NCBI GenBank assembly: GCA_022414725.1 | Contig: CM039463.1 | Location: 28,163,571 to 28,227,570 of the forward strand | Reading direction: 5' to 3' | Length of the DNA stretch: 64,000 bases | Source: Microglena sp. YARC | Taxonomy: Eukaryota > Chlorophyta > Chlorophyceae > Chlamydomonadales > Chlamydomonadaceae | In this document: piece by piece, positions 22,829 to 33,946 of the stretch | How positions within the stretch are numbered: position 1 is the first letter of the stretch | Layout of the letters: each line of letters opens with the position of its first letter | The notes under the pieces: generated by a model | Database searches by the model: none | Seen by the model: the letters and a program-made list of their open reading frames with translations, nothing else | What the model was told of the DNA's origin: nothing | Program-made: the position numbers and the translations under genes

Positions 22829-23899
22829 ATGATGATCAGCCGCAGCAGCGAGCATCGATGCATGCAGCAGTATGCTAACATCCTTACATGGCTGGGGTCG
22901 AACCACCAAGTGAACTTGTGCGTTCAGTACACCAACATTGGATTCAACAGCACTTGCAGGAAGCTGGTGGCTGCAATGTCAACTTTGGCATGGATCCACG
23001 AAGGCCGCATCAGCTTTGCTTATGATGACGAAGCCAGAAAGCTTGATCAACACCATGCAAAGGCTTTTGAAGAGGGACGGGTTCTTGGTATGCATGAGGC
23101 CTTTGAGAAGCAGCAGCAACAAGTGATGATCCCTCTGACAGCTAGCATGGAGGCTAACAAGCAGGCAGCTCAGAACATATTGGATATAACCAAACAGCAG
23201 AAGATTTTGCTGCATGAACTCACAATCACCAAGGACAGCTGCCAGTCAATGCGCCTGGGGGTCAATGCGCTCAGCAACTACCATCTGAAGCAGAACGATT
23301 CATATGATATACTGGTAACCAGCCTCATGAAGATGCACTTGCACGCAGGGCACAATGATGTTTCTGAGCTGCCACGGTCCCAGCACAAAATTGAGCATGT
23401 GCCAGATGTCTTTCCAAAGGGTGTGGAGTGGGATGGTGTATTGTATGCAGAGCCAAAAAACCATCTTTACCTGATTAAAGCGAAGAGCAGCGTGGAGAAC
23501 AGCCACATCGCTGGCATGCAAGCCCGCATGAAACGGACTGCGGAGTTCATTGATCTCTGTGCAACAGGCAGTCTGCCAGTTGGCAAGGTAACAACTCAGC
23601 AACGACAGTTGTGCGCCGCATGGGCTACCTATTCTGGGCGTACGGAGATATTTGGTGTTGTTGGTGCCCCTGGTTTCACTGAAATCATGCATGTGACTAC
23701 GGAAGCTCAAGGCATTATAACAGTCTACCCCAAAGGTGGATGGTACGCAATTCAACCACCAAAACAGTTGTGGTCCTGTGTAAATTCTGAGAACCCAGGA
23801 GCACAGCAGCCATCAGCAGAAACAGTTAAAGTAACGAAGGAGCAGCTGGATGAAGCACAAGAATTAGAGTTTGAGAGGGAGCATGTTGTTGTAGAGTGA
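22829..23899 (+). CDS. PD-(D/E)XK-superfamily-like protein
   Basis: An intact 356-residue frame starts at ATG 22,829; ATG 22,976 (MSTLAWIHEGRISF) is also possible. The first half is helical and Gln-rich. Residues ~200-235 read EWDGVLYAEPKNHLYLIKAK followed by SSVENSHIAGMQAR. The spacing of E-x-D...(strand)-K-x-K matches the core of PD-(D/E)XK nucleases, with the usual (E/Q)xK glutamate replaced by K-A-K, so activity is doubtful. Proteins of this build are often multicopy in algae and oomycetes and mobile-element associated; that is general knowledge, not a match made here. It lies between the LINE and topoisomerase II and could be host-derived or viral. Confidence 0.5.
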   Translation: MMISRSSEHRCMQQYANILTWLGSNHQVNLCVQYTNIGFNSTCRKLVAAMSTLAWIHEGRISFAYDDEARKLDQHHAKAFEEGRVLGMHEAFEKQQQQVMIPLTASMEANKQAAQNILDITKQQKILLHELTITKDSCQSMRLGVNALSNYHLKQNDSYDILVTSLMKMHLHAGHNDVSELPRSQHKIEHVPDVFPKGVEWDGVLYAEPKNHLYLIKAKSSVENSHIAGMQARMKRTAEFIDLCATGSLPVGKVTTQQRQLCAAWATYSGRTEIFGVVGAPGFTEIMHVTTEAQGIITVYPKGGWYAIQPPKQLWSCVNSENPGAQQPSAETVKVTKEQLDEAQELEFEREHVVVE

Positions 23900-24397
23900 C
23901 ATACAGTTGCAGGTCAAGCTGCTGCACCGGGCGTTGTCATGAAAAGCAGCCGGCCGTGATTGTACACCTGCTTGACCTGCACCAGCGCAACTCTCATCCC
24001 AGGCCCGCGAATGATGCAAGCTACGCGAGCCTACCCCCCTTTGGTGGCTTCATTAGCAGGCATCCTTATGCAAGTCAAACGGAATGCAGCCAACTGCAGC
24101 TGATAAGAACCCTCATGCACGCCAAGACAACCAACTGCAACCCATAAACGCCTCATCCGTACCGTTGAATTTAAGCTACCCGTATATCTTTTCGGAAAGC
24201 AAACGAGTCAACTATTGCAACCTTATTGCTCCAAGCTGGTGAGGCAAGTCGGGGTCACCCTCTCATTCATGTGCAATCCATGCAGGCTCTGGTGATGAAC
24301 ATTGTAAACCGTGAATTCTTGGTGATAAACATTGTAAACCGTGAATTATTGGTGTAAACATGTGCAATGTATGAAGTTCAACAACCGGTTCCAGTAA
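23900..24397 (+). other. Intergenic region upstream of topoisomerase II
   Basis: No convincing gene. At 24,288-24,355 there are two and a half units of an AACATTGTAAACCGTGAATT repeat. No recognised viral promoter motif was seen before ATG 24,398. Confidence 0.6.
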
Positions 24398-27300
24398 ATG
24401 TTGCACCAACCCCCGACATACCGAAAGCTTTCGCCACGCGACCATGTGCTCCTGCGCCCCGGTATGTACGTAGGCTCTGTGGAGCAAACGACCGACGCAA
24501 AACAGCGCATCGTCGTTCACACCACGATCAAGACGACGACACCAACATGCGTTGATGAAAACAAGGAAGACGAAGATGATGATGCAAGCACCATCAGCAA
24601 CTCGTCGAAAGCGGTATCAACAATAACCAAGGCTTCCGTCGCCGCAGATGCTGCTAATGTGCGCATTGAGATGGCGCACAACTCGACTGTGCACATACCG
24701 GCATTGTTCAAAATCTTCGACGAGATACTCGTGAACGCCCTTGATCAGGTGCAAGAGAACGATGCAGTCCGCCGCATCGATATTAGCGTCGACCGCGGCA
24801 CGGGCGTCATCGGAGTGCGTAACGATGGAGTAGGGCTGCCTGTGGAGATGCACCCGGAACACGAGTGCTACACCCCAGAACTTATCTTCGGACACATGCT
24901 CACGTCAGCCAACTACGACGATGACATGGAGAGGACCATCGGCGGACAGAATGGCATCGGAGCCAAGGCTTGCAACATCTTCTCGGAATGGTTCAAAGTA
25001 GAGACGCTAGACGCCACACGCCGCCTAAAGTACACCCAGCGGTTCGAGGAGAACATGTCGCGCACGCTGCCACCCACAATCTCCCCAGTGCCAGCCAGGA
25101 CGAGGAATCCCAAGCAATTCGTCAGCGTGCGCTTCCTCCCCGACTACAAACGCTTCGGAGGGCTTCAGTCTCTTCCTGAGGATATCCTCAAGGTCATGGA
25201 GAGGCGCGCGTACGACATTGCAGCGCTCACGCCCACTCGCGTCACATTTAACGACCATATCTTGCCCATCCGGTCGTTCGAGCAGTACGCCAACATACAC
25301 GGTAACACGGAATCCGAACTCGTCTTCGAAAACCTGAAGATGTTCGAGGGACTCGAATGGGAGGTGGGGGCGAAGCTATCGGACACCGGGTTCCAACAAG
25401 TCTCGTTCGTTAACGGACTGAACACCGTACGCGGAGGCAAGCACGTCGAATACATACTACAAAACATATGCAAACGCGTTGGTGAGTACGTCAGCAACAC
25501 TAGCACCAAGATCGGACGCTCGCTCAAACAGTCGGTCGTCAAACCGCAGTTCGTCAGAGAGAGCTTATTCCTCTTCGTTCGGGCGACCATCCCCAACCCG
25601 ACGTTCGACTCGCAGGCCAAATAACTCCTCACTACACCGGCGACACGTTTCGGAGGGACGAACAAGAAATCATCATCCATAGGCATCTCCGAACGTTTCA
25701 TCGGGCGCCTCTGCAAGCTAGACGGATTCGTGGAGCAAGTAAGCGCACTAAGCGGCGTGGCCACAGAACGCGACACCCGCAAGACAGACGGCGCGAAGCG
25801 AAGCGTTGTCTATGGGGTCAAAAAGCTAGACGACGCCGAGTGGGCGGGAACGGCAAAGAGCGAGCAGTGCACGCTCATACTCACGGAGGGGGATAGCGCC
25901 AAGGCAATGGCAGTTGCTGGCCTCGCCGTCGTAGGAAGACAACTCTATGGCGTCTACCCTCTACGCGGAAAGGTCATGAACGTGTGCGACGCTCCCTCAG
26001 AGAGAATCTCCGCCAACGAGGAGATCAGCAACATCAAGAAGATCATGGGTCTCCAAAGCGGACGCGTGTACGACTCGGTCAAGGATCTAAGATACGGACG
26101 CATCATGGTCATGACCAATCAGGATGTCGACGGCTCGCACATCAAAGGGCTCGTCTTCAACCTCTTCCACCAGCTCTGGCCATCGCTCCTCGCAATAGAT
26201 GGTTTCATGACATCCATGCTCACACCAATCGTGAAGGTCAAGCAACATTCTAGTAAGCAGAAGCAAAATGTCGTAAGCTTTTACAATATCTCGGACTTTG
26301 AGCGATGGCAAGAAGAGAAGAAGTCCGACTCCTCCAGAAAGTCGTGGACTGCAAAGTACTACAAGGGGCTGGGGACATCGACATCAGAGGAGGCGAGAGA
26401 GTATTTCCGAGAACTGCGTACTGTAACCTACCACATCGCAGACGAGAGAACGTGTCCCGACGCACTCTCCAGATTGTTTGACAAGCGTCGCGCGAACGAT
26501 CGGAAGGCGTGGCTACAATCATACGACACCAACGACACGCTGGACTACCAAGCATCGCAGCAGATGAGGGTGTGCTACGGAGACTTCATCGACAAGGATC
26601 TGAAACACTTTTCGAATTACGACGTCCTCAGGTCTGTACCATCCGTTGTGGACGGTCTTATGGTGTCCCAGCGCAAAGCTCTCTTCGGCTGCTTCAAGCG
26701 ATGCGGTCCCTCGAACGACAACTACCCGGAAGCGCGAGTCGCTCAGCTTGCGGCTTACGTTGCGGAGCACTCCCTCTTCCACCACGGCGAGGCGTCCATG
26801 CAGGGCACCATCATCGCCATGGCCCAAAACTTTGTGGGTGCCGGCAACAACCTGAACCTGCTGCAGCCCATCGGACAGTTCGGGAGCCGCCTCGGAGGTG
26901 GGTCAGATCACGCTTCACCTCGATACATCCACACGTGTCTAGAGCCCGTGACGCGCGCCCTCTTCCCCAGGGAGGACGACCGCGTCCTAGAGTACCTCAC
27001 GGACGACGGGACGAGCGTGGAGCCCCGGTTCTACGCCCCGATCATACCGCTCGTGCTCGCTAATGGAGCCGACGGCATCGGAACCGGCTACAGCACACAC
27101 ATCCCATGTTTCGATCCCAGAGACCTCGTGATCGCGATCCGAGAACGCATCTGCGGAACAGAACGCATCACGAAGCTGAAACCATGGTACAAGGGCTTCC
27201 GTGGCGAAGTGGGGGGCATTCGCGTGAACGGCCGCGAGGTCATCACCGGCAGCGTGGTGAAGGTAGGCGCGACCAAGGCGCGCATCACCGAGCTACCGGT

Positions 27301-28129
27301 AGGCGTATGGATCGACAACTTCAAGGAGACGCTCGAGAACTTCGTCGGGGATAACGCCAAGGGTGTCAAAGGGTTCTCGAACGAGAGCACGGAGGATAAT
27401 GTAAGCTTCACAATCACGTTCTCGAACTCCGCCACGGCATCCTCTTGGCTCCAGGTGAATACTACTCAAGACTCCGAAGCACACGATGACGACATAGGAT
27501 ACGGAGACACCGTGAATGGTCTCACGCGTCTGGAGATAGAGCTCAAGATGTACGTCTCCAAACCTCTGTGCATGACCAACATGCACCTCTTCGATGCCAG
27601 CGGTCGCATCCGCAAGTACTCCAGTCCAGAGGAGATCCTAGACGAGTTCCTCGAGCAGCGCATGAAGGTCTACGTGCAGCGCAAGGCATGGCTTGAGCGA
27701 GAGCTGGCGGAGACCTTGCGCGTGTTGGAGCAGAAGGTGCGCTTCGTGGAGCTAGTGGTCACAGGCGAACTGGACATGTTCAAGGAGGTGGTCGACGACG
27801 ACAACGACAACGATGACGAGGTGGAAGATGACGATGACGATGACTCATCAGGTCTTGACTCGGCGTAAATGAAACAAGGAACTGCATCACCAGATGCTAA
27901 AGAGAGGAAGCGTGTACACGCACTCGAGAGGCACGGACTGGAGTGTGTGAAAGGGTCGTTCAGGTACCTGCTGTCGATGCCAGTATCGTGCCTGACTCGG
28001 AAGCGTAAGGATGCGCTGGAGTGCGAACGTGACGCGAGGCGCACCGAGTTGGAGGCGGTGCGCGTCACGGATGAGAAGGACATGTACATACGGGACCTAG
28101 AGCGACTCGAGAAATTCCTGATCAAGTAA
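24398..28129 (+). pseudogene. TOP2: DNA topoisomerase II (type IIA), two in-frame TAA codons
   Basis: One continuous frame of 1,244 codons encodes a complete eukaryote/NCLDV-type topoisomerase II, the ATP-dependent double-strand passage enzyme. The N-terminus has YRKLSPRDHVLLRPGMYVGS. The GHKL ATPase shows DEILVNALDQ, NDGVGLP and GGQNGIGAKACN. The Toprim domain has EGDSAKA (~residue 497) and NQDVDGSHIKG. The winged helix includes YYKGLGTS, and the active-site tyrosine is in ASPRYI (~residue 843). An acidic tail is followed by the conserved C-terminal RYLLSMP and a coiled coil ending at 28,129. TAA codons interrupt it at 25,622-25,624 (codon 409, between ATPase and Toprim) and 27,866-27,868 (codon 1,157). 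There is no frameshift anywhere. Either stop could arise from CAA or GAA by one substitution. Confidence 0.93.
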
Positions 28130-28139
28130 ATGATGGGAT

Positions 28140-28213
28140 GGTGTGAGCACAATGGTATAAATTATTGGTAGAAATACATAAAAATGTACCTGTAATTATT
28201 ATCATCAGTAAAC
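28140..28213 (+). promoter_or_regulatory. Conserved upstream block of fibre-like genes, copy 1
   Basis: An AT-rich block with GGTATAAATTATTGGTAG, then CATAAAAATGTACCTGTAAT and TTATCATCAG precedes the ATG. It recurs before copy 3, and its second half before copy 2. Conservation over three copies may reflect recent duplication as much as promoter function. TATAAAT is a plausible late-type core. Confidence 0.45.
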
Positions 28214-29399
28214 ATGGCCGATGATCTTTTAGTGTACAAATTCTTCGCAATTATTTTGCTTTCCGTAATCGTCGCTATATCCATGAAGCCCCCGATAAGG
28301 GAGGGTCTCACAAACAACAAATCCAGCCAACCATTCCAACCAACCATTCCAACCAACGATCCCAACAAACCATTCAACGCAATCAATAGAAAAAGGTACG
28401 TGAAATCCTACAACGTCGCAGACAACGGCATTTACGGGTTGGAAAACATTGCTTATAACAAGGTTGTACCAAATATCTCTGTAAAAGGGGAGATTAGGTT
28501 CCAGACGCCTAAGACTAACAATACGGATAATTACACCCTGCGTAAAGTAGTCCACGGCGTCGATAAGAGTTCTCTGCGCCTAACGATTAACGACGACTCG
28601 GATGAGGTCATTGAGATTTGGGGCGACTATTGCGCAAACGGAGGATGTGGAGGAGAAGGTGCCGTCGCTCACAAGTTCACTGCGGATGGCAATGCATGGC
28701 ACAAGGGTGGTATGACGGCAGACGTAACCAACGTAAATCGTATCAAGCTTGGGAATAAGTGGAGTTTAAGTGGTGTGGGTGACAAGCATGGGAACGACGA
28801 CTGGTTGCGACTATTTAATAAAGATGGGACTGGGTACTACGGGGGTCTGGCTGCCGGGCGATTGTGGTCTGGAGGGGCTACGACCCTCAACGGGCCCACG
28901 TACACTAAAGACATCACCGCCTCTGGAAATTTGAATGTATATGGTGGCAATGCCAATGTCTGCGTAGACGGGGCATGCATTACCAAGGGCGACATCAACA
29001 CTTTCAAGGCCGCGAAGGCCGCAATCTCACAACTACAACATGACTTAACCTCGACGACCTCTCTTGCTAAGACACAACAGAAGGTGTCGGCAGAGAATGA
29101 AATAACCATCGCTAGACTACAGCAGGTATTGTCAGCGACGACCTCCCTTGCTCAGACACAACAAACCTTGTCCGCGATGAATGAAAGATCCATTGCTCAA
29201 CTACAGCATGACTTGTCAGCGACTAAAGCGCATGCAAAGGCATTGGCACTCGCACAGGCACAAGCACAGGCACAGGCACAGGCACAGGCATTGGCACATG
29301 CACAAGCACAAGCACAAGCACAGGCACAGGCACTGGCAGCGGCACAGGCAGCGGCACAAGCACAAGCACGGGCACAAGCACAGGCATAGGCACAGGCAT

Positions 29400-29484
<85 letters not shown>

Positions 29485-29890
29485 AGCACAGGCACAGGCA
29501 CAGGAGCAGGCGCGTGCAAATGCAGCAAATGCAGAGGCGCAGGCGCGTGCAGCACAGGCACATGCGCAGTTGCGTGCAAATGCCGAGGCGCAGGCGCGTG
29601 CAAAGGCACAGGCGCAGGAACTACGGATACAAATCAACGTTGAAGATACTTCAAGTGATGGTTTACCACCAAATGGTTCAAACAATCCTGGTTTTGCGAT
29701 TCGTGCGGGTCAAACAAATTTTGTCAACAAAATTACTCAATCCAAATATTTTAGAATTGATAATGGTCCACATTTGACGTTTAAAAATTATTATCCAAAA
29801 TCGCATTATGGAAAAGATGTTATTAGATATGGTCCTGCAATCCAGAATTTCAAGGCATATCAAAATCACACTTTTGATTTTTTTATGTAG
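28214..29890 (+). pseudogene. Fibre-like virion protein, copy 1, with distinct C-terminal tip
   Basis: ATG 28,214 opens a protein with an N-terminal membrane anchor (residues ~8-24, [15 protein letters not shown]) and a Lys/Asn/Pro linker. A beta-rich segment follows with [24 protein letters not shown] and [20 protein letters not shown], then [14 protein letters not shown] and [12 protein letters not shown] coiled coil of [11 protein letters not shown] repeats leads to a long Ala-Gln repeat. In-frame TAG codons at 29,387 and 29,399 interrupt the Ala-Gln repeat, where the surrounding codons are CAG. The same frame continues to a TAG ending at 29,890 and encodes a unique ~85-residue tip ([15 protein letters not shown]). 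[16 protein letters not shown] segments are familiar from giant-virus structural proteins; function as a virion surface fibre is inference. Confidence 0.75.
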
Positions 29891-29923
29891 GGGTCGGTAA
29901 AAGCGTTTGGCGTTTCTAATTCC

Positions 29924-29958
29924 AAAAGTTTGCTTACAAATTCACGTCGTTTTCGATA
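29924..29958 (+). mobile_element. IS630-like transposon scrap
   Basis: About 35 bases including TTACAAATTCACGTCGTTTT match the transposase relics near 34,228 and 61,137. Nothing else of the element is present. Confidence 0.6.
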
Positions 29959-29965
29959 AAGAGAG

Positions 29966-30043
29966 GAGGCGGTGTGCGTCGCTGATGTGAAGGACATGTA
30001 CATACGGGACCTAGAGCGACTCGAGAAATTCCTGATCAAGTAA
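29966..30043 (+). repeat. Duplicated topoisomerase II 3' end, copy A
   Basis: The last ~25 codons of topoisomerase II, including GGACATGTACATACGGGACC, and its stop are repeated here, upstream of fibre copy 2. It matches 28,050-28,129 with a few changes. It marks the left edge of the duplicated segment. Confidence 0.85.
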
Positions 30044-30107
30044 AAGGATGGGATGGTGAGGCGGTGACATCATAAAAATGTACCTGTAATTATTATCATC
30101 AGTAAAC

Positions 30108-31667
30108 ATGGCCGATGATCTTTTAGTGTACAAATTCTTCGCAATTATTTTGCTTTCCGTAATCGTCGCTATATCCATGAAGCCCCCGATAAGGGAGGGT
30201 CTCACAAACAACAATTCCAACCAACCATTCCAACCAACCATTCCAACCAACGATCCCAACAAACCATTCAACGCAATCAATAGAAAAAGGTACGTGAAAT
30301 CCTACAACGTCGCAGACAACGGCATTTACGGGTTAAAAAACATTGCTTATAACAAGGTTGTACCAAATATCTCTGTAAAAGGGGAGATTAGGTTCCAGAC
30401 GCCTAAGACTAACAATACGGATAATTACACCCTGCGTAAAGTAGTCCACGGTGTCGATAAGAGTTCTCTGCGCCTAACGATTAACGACGACTCGGATGAG
30501 GTCTTTGAGATTTGGGGCGACTATTGCGCAAACGGAGGATGTGGAGGAGAAGGTGCCGTCGCTCACAAGTTCACTGCGGATGGCAATGCATGGCACAAGG
30601 GTGGAATGACGGCAGACGTAACCAACGTAAATCGTATCAAGCTTGGGAATAAGTGGAGTTTAAGTGGTGTGGGTGACAAGCATGGGAACGACGACTGGTT
30701 GCGACTATTCAATAAAGATGGGACTGGGTACTACGGGGGTCTGGCTGCCGGGCGATTGTGGTCTGGAGGGGCTACGACCCTCAACGGGCCCACGTACACT
30801 AAAGACATCACCGCCTCTGGAAATTTGAATGTATATGGTGGCAATGCCAATGTCTGCGTAGACGGGGCATGCATTACCAAGGGCGACATCAACACTTTCA
30901 AGGCCGCGAAGGCCGCAATCTCACAACTACAACATGACTTAACCTCGACGACCTCTCTTGCTAAGACACAAAAGAAGGTGTCGGCAGAGAATGAAATAAC
31001 CATCGCTAGACTACAGCAGGAATTTTCAGCGACGACCTCCCTTGCTCAGACACAACAAACCTTGTCCGCGATGAATGAAAGATCCATTGCTCAACTACAG
31101 CATGACTTGTCAGCGACTAAAGCGCAGGCAAAGGCATTGGCACAAGCACATGCACAAGCACAGGCACAGGCACAGGCACAGGCATTGGCACATGCACAAG
31201 CACAATCACAAGCACAGGCACAGGCACTGGCAGCGGCACAGGCAGCGGCACAAGCACAAGCACGGGCACAAGCACAGGCACAAGCACAGGCACAAGCACA
31301 TGCACAGGCACAGGCACAGGCACAGGAGCAGGCACAAGCACAGGCGCGTGCAAATGCAGCGGCACAAGCGCGTGCAAATGCAGAGGCACAGGCGCGTGCA
31401 AATGCAGAGGCGCAAGCGCGTGCAAATGCAGAGGCACAAGCGCGTGCAAATGCAGAGGCCCAGGCGCGTGCAGCACAGGCACAAGCACAGGCAGAGGCGC
31501 AGGCGCAGGCAGCACAGGCACAAGCACAGGCGCGTGCACAGGCAGAGGCGCAGGCGCAGGCGCAGGCACAGGCACAAGCACAAGCAAAGGCAGAGGAACG
31601 CGAGCGTGCCACTGCAAAAAGAAGAGAAAGATATGCGGAGATGGTTCGTAGAGGTTATTTCAAATGA
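30108..31667 (+). CDS. Fibre-like virion protein, copy 2
   Basis: An intact 519-residue frame starts at ATG 30,108. It is almost identical to copy 1 through the membrane anchor, the beta-rich domain and the [11 protein letters not shown] coiled coil. The Ala-Gln repeat is longer and grades into ARANAEAQ units. The protein ends in a basic tail ([16 protein letters not shown]) and its stop falls where a Fanzor fragment begins (~31,664), so the original C-terminus may have been replaced. Neighbours on both sides are tandem copies. Confidence 0.8.
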   Translation: MADDLLVYKFFAIILLSVIVAISMKPPIREGLTNNNSNQPFQPTIPTNDPNKPFNAINRKRYVKSYNVADNGIYGLKNIAYNKVVPNISVKGEIRFQTPKTNNTDNYTLRKVVHGVDKSSLRLTINDDSDEVFEIWGDYCANGGCGGEGAVAHKFTADGNAWHKGGMTADVTNVNRIKLGNKWSLSGVGDKHGNDDWLRLFNKDGTGYYGGLAAGRLWSGGATTLNGPTYTKDITASGNLNVYGGNANVCVDGACITKGDINTFKAAKAAISQLQHDLTSTTSLAKTQKKVSAENEITIARLQQEFSATTSLAQTQQTLSAMNERSIAQLQHDLSATKAQAKALAQAHAQAQAQAQAQALAHAQAQSQAQAQALAAAQAAAQAQARAQAQAQAQAQAHAQAQAQAQEQAQAQARANAAAQARANAEAQARANAEAQARANAEAQARANAEAQARAAQAQAQAEAQAQAAQAQAQARAQAEAQAQAQAQAQAQAKAEERERATAKRRERYAEMVRRGYFK

Positions 31668-32120
31668 TATCATACCGGATAGAGATTCTTCGAGATCTGA
31701 ACAGATTGGTGCGTATGCCAGGTTCTACATGGGTGCCGCCCCAATTCTTCTTGCCCATCGTGCTTCGAGGGGGTACCGAAACATCCTCTTTTGCAGGTAC
31801 TGCAAGAAACAGAAACTCATTGTTGAGATTGCTGACTTCGTAGCTACGAGGGAGAAGAAGGTCTGGGGGCGACGCCAATCTCTAGGCGGACTTGTGGCCC
31901 TCTCCAAGCTATTCGTTTCTAGCTTCGTAGCCAAGAAAACGTCATCATGGAGGACGTCGATGAGTTCAGAACATCTCAACGATGCAGCTGCTGTGAGAAC
32001 CGCCTTTGCAACATGGTGGCACTCACTCATCGTAAGAAGCAAGACTGTACCGGTTGGGAATGTACAGAAGGACGCAAGCGGATTCACAATATTCTCCACT
32101 GCAAAAGCAGTCAAAGCGGA
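31664..32120 (+). pseudogene. Fanzor fragment captured in the fibre array
   Basis: The sequence matches ~54,870-55,350 of the TIR-flanked Fanzor. It encodes pieces such as SEQIGAYARFYMGAAPILLA, RYCKKQKLIVEIADFVA and the DEFRTSQRCSCC finger in shifting frames. The GKVLVGFGDWKG section is deleted. It starts exactly where fibre copy 2 stops and ends at the topoisomerase tail copy, at a short shared GCGCACCGAGTTGGAG-like junction. Confidence 0.8.
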
Positions 32121-32211
32121 GCGCACCGAGTTGGAGTCAGTGCGCGTCACGGATGAGAAGGACATGTACATACGGGACCTAGAGCGACTCGAGAAATTCC
32201 TGATCAAGTAA
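32119..32211 (+). repeat. Duplicated topoisomerase II 3' end, copy B
   Basis: It encodes RTELESVRVTDEKDMYIRDL and the end of topoisomerase II, then a stop. It is nearly identical to 28,037-28,129, and like copy A it precedes a fibre-like gene. Confidence 0.85.
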
Positions 32212-32235
32212 AAGGATGGGATGGTGAGGCGGTGA

Positions 32236-32315
32236 CATCCTGGTGTGAGCACAATGGTATAAATTATTGGTAGAAATACATAAAAATGTACCTGTAATTA
32301 TTATCATCAGTAAAC
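32236..32315 (+). promoter_or_regulatory. Conserved upstream block of fibre-like genes, copy 3
   Basis: It repeats the AT-rich block seen before copy 1, including GGTATAAATTATTGGTAG. Copy 2 has only the ATG-proximal half (30,070-30,107). Confidence 0.45.
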
Positions 32316-33449
32316 ATGGCCGATGATCTTTTAGTGTACAAATTCTTCGCAATTATTTTGCTTTCCGTAATCGTCGCTGTATCCATGACGCCCCCGATAA
32401 GGGAGGGTCTCACAAACAACCATTCCAACCAACCATTCCAACCAACCATTCCAACCAACGATCCCAACAAACCATTCAACGCAATCAATAGAAAAAGGTA
32501 CGTGAAATCCTACAACGTCGCAGACAACGGCATTTACGGGTTGGAAAACATTGCTTATAACAAGGTTGTACCAAATATCTCTGTAAAAGGGGAGATTAGG
32601 TTCCAGACGCCTAAGACTAACAATACGGATAATTACACCCTGCGTAAAGTAGTCCACGGCGTCGATAAGAGTTCTCTGCGCCTAACGATTAACGACGACT
32701 CGGATGAGGTCTTTGAGATTTGGGGCGACTCGTGCGCAAACAGGGGATGTGGAGGAGAAGGTGCCGTCGCTCACAAGTTCACTGCGGATGGCAATGCATG
32801 GCACAAGGGTGGTATGACGGCAGACGTAACCAATGTAAATCGTATCAAGCTTGGGAATAAGTGGAGTTTAAGTGGTGTGGGTGACAGGGATGGGAACGAC
32901 GACTGGTTGCGACTATTTAATAAAGATGGGACTGGGTACTACGGGAGTCTGGCTGCTGGGAAATTGTTGTCTGGTGGGGTTACGCATCTAAACGGGCCCA
33001 CTTACACGAAAAACATCACCGCCTCTGGAAATTTGAATGTCAATGGTGGCAATGCCAATGTCTGCATAGACGGGGCATGCATTACCAAGGGCGACATCAA
33101 CACTTTCAAGGCCGCGAAGGAATCAATCTCACAACTACAACATGACTTAACCTCGACGACCTCTCTTGCTCAGACACAACAGAAGGTGTCCGCAGAGAAT
33201 GATATAACCATCGCTAGACTACAGCAGGAATTGTCAGCGACGACCTCCCTTGCTCAGACACAACAAACCTTGTCCGCGATGAATGAAATAACCATCGCTA
33301 AACTAAAGCAGGAATTGTCAGCGACGACCTCCCTTGCTCAGAAACAACAAACCTTGTCCGCGATGAATGAAAGATCCATTGCTCAACTACAGCAGGAATT
33401 GTCAGCGACTAAAGCGCAGGCACAGGCACAGGCACAATCACAGGCACAA

Positions 33450-33484
<35 letters not shown>

Positions 33485-33917
33485 AGCACAGGCACAGGCA
33501 CAGGCACAGGCACAAACACAAGCACAGGCACAAGCACAAGCGCAGGCGCAGGCGCGTGCAAATGCAGATGCGCGTTTAGCACAGGATCAGGCGCAGGCGC
33601 AGGCACAGGCGCAGGCGCGTGCAGCACAGGCACAGGCACAAGCACGGGCACAGGCGCAGGCGCGTGCAAATGCAGATGCGCGTTTAGCACAGGATCAGGC
33701 GTAGGCGCAGGCGCGTGCAAATGCAGATGCGCAGGCGCGTGCAGCACAGGCACAAGCACAGGCGCAGGCTCGTGCAGCATCTGAACAGTCGCGGGCACAG
33801 GCGCAGGCGCAGGCTCGTGCAAATGCAGATGCGCAGGTGCGTGCATCACAGGCGCAGGCGCGTGCAAAGGCAAAAGCGAGTTTAGCACAGTACCAGGCGC
33901 GTGCAAATGCAAAATAG
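32316..33917 (+). pseudogene. Fibre-like virion protein, copy 3, one in-frame TAG
   Basis: From ATG 32,316 the protein has the same anchor and beta-rich domain, with more substitutions than copies 1 and 2 (for example [12 protein letters not shown]). It has an extra coiled-coil unit ([19 protein letters not shown]) and a long AQ/ARANADA repeat. A TAG at 33,702-33,704 lies in the repeat in a CAG context. The same frame continues to TAG 33,915-33,917, giving about 533 codons. No copy-1-type tip follows; an IS630-like relic starts about 30 bases later. Confidence 0.75.
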
Positions 33918-33946
33918 GACAGCTACATGGGCCAGCGGGACATATT

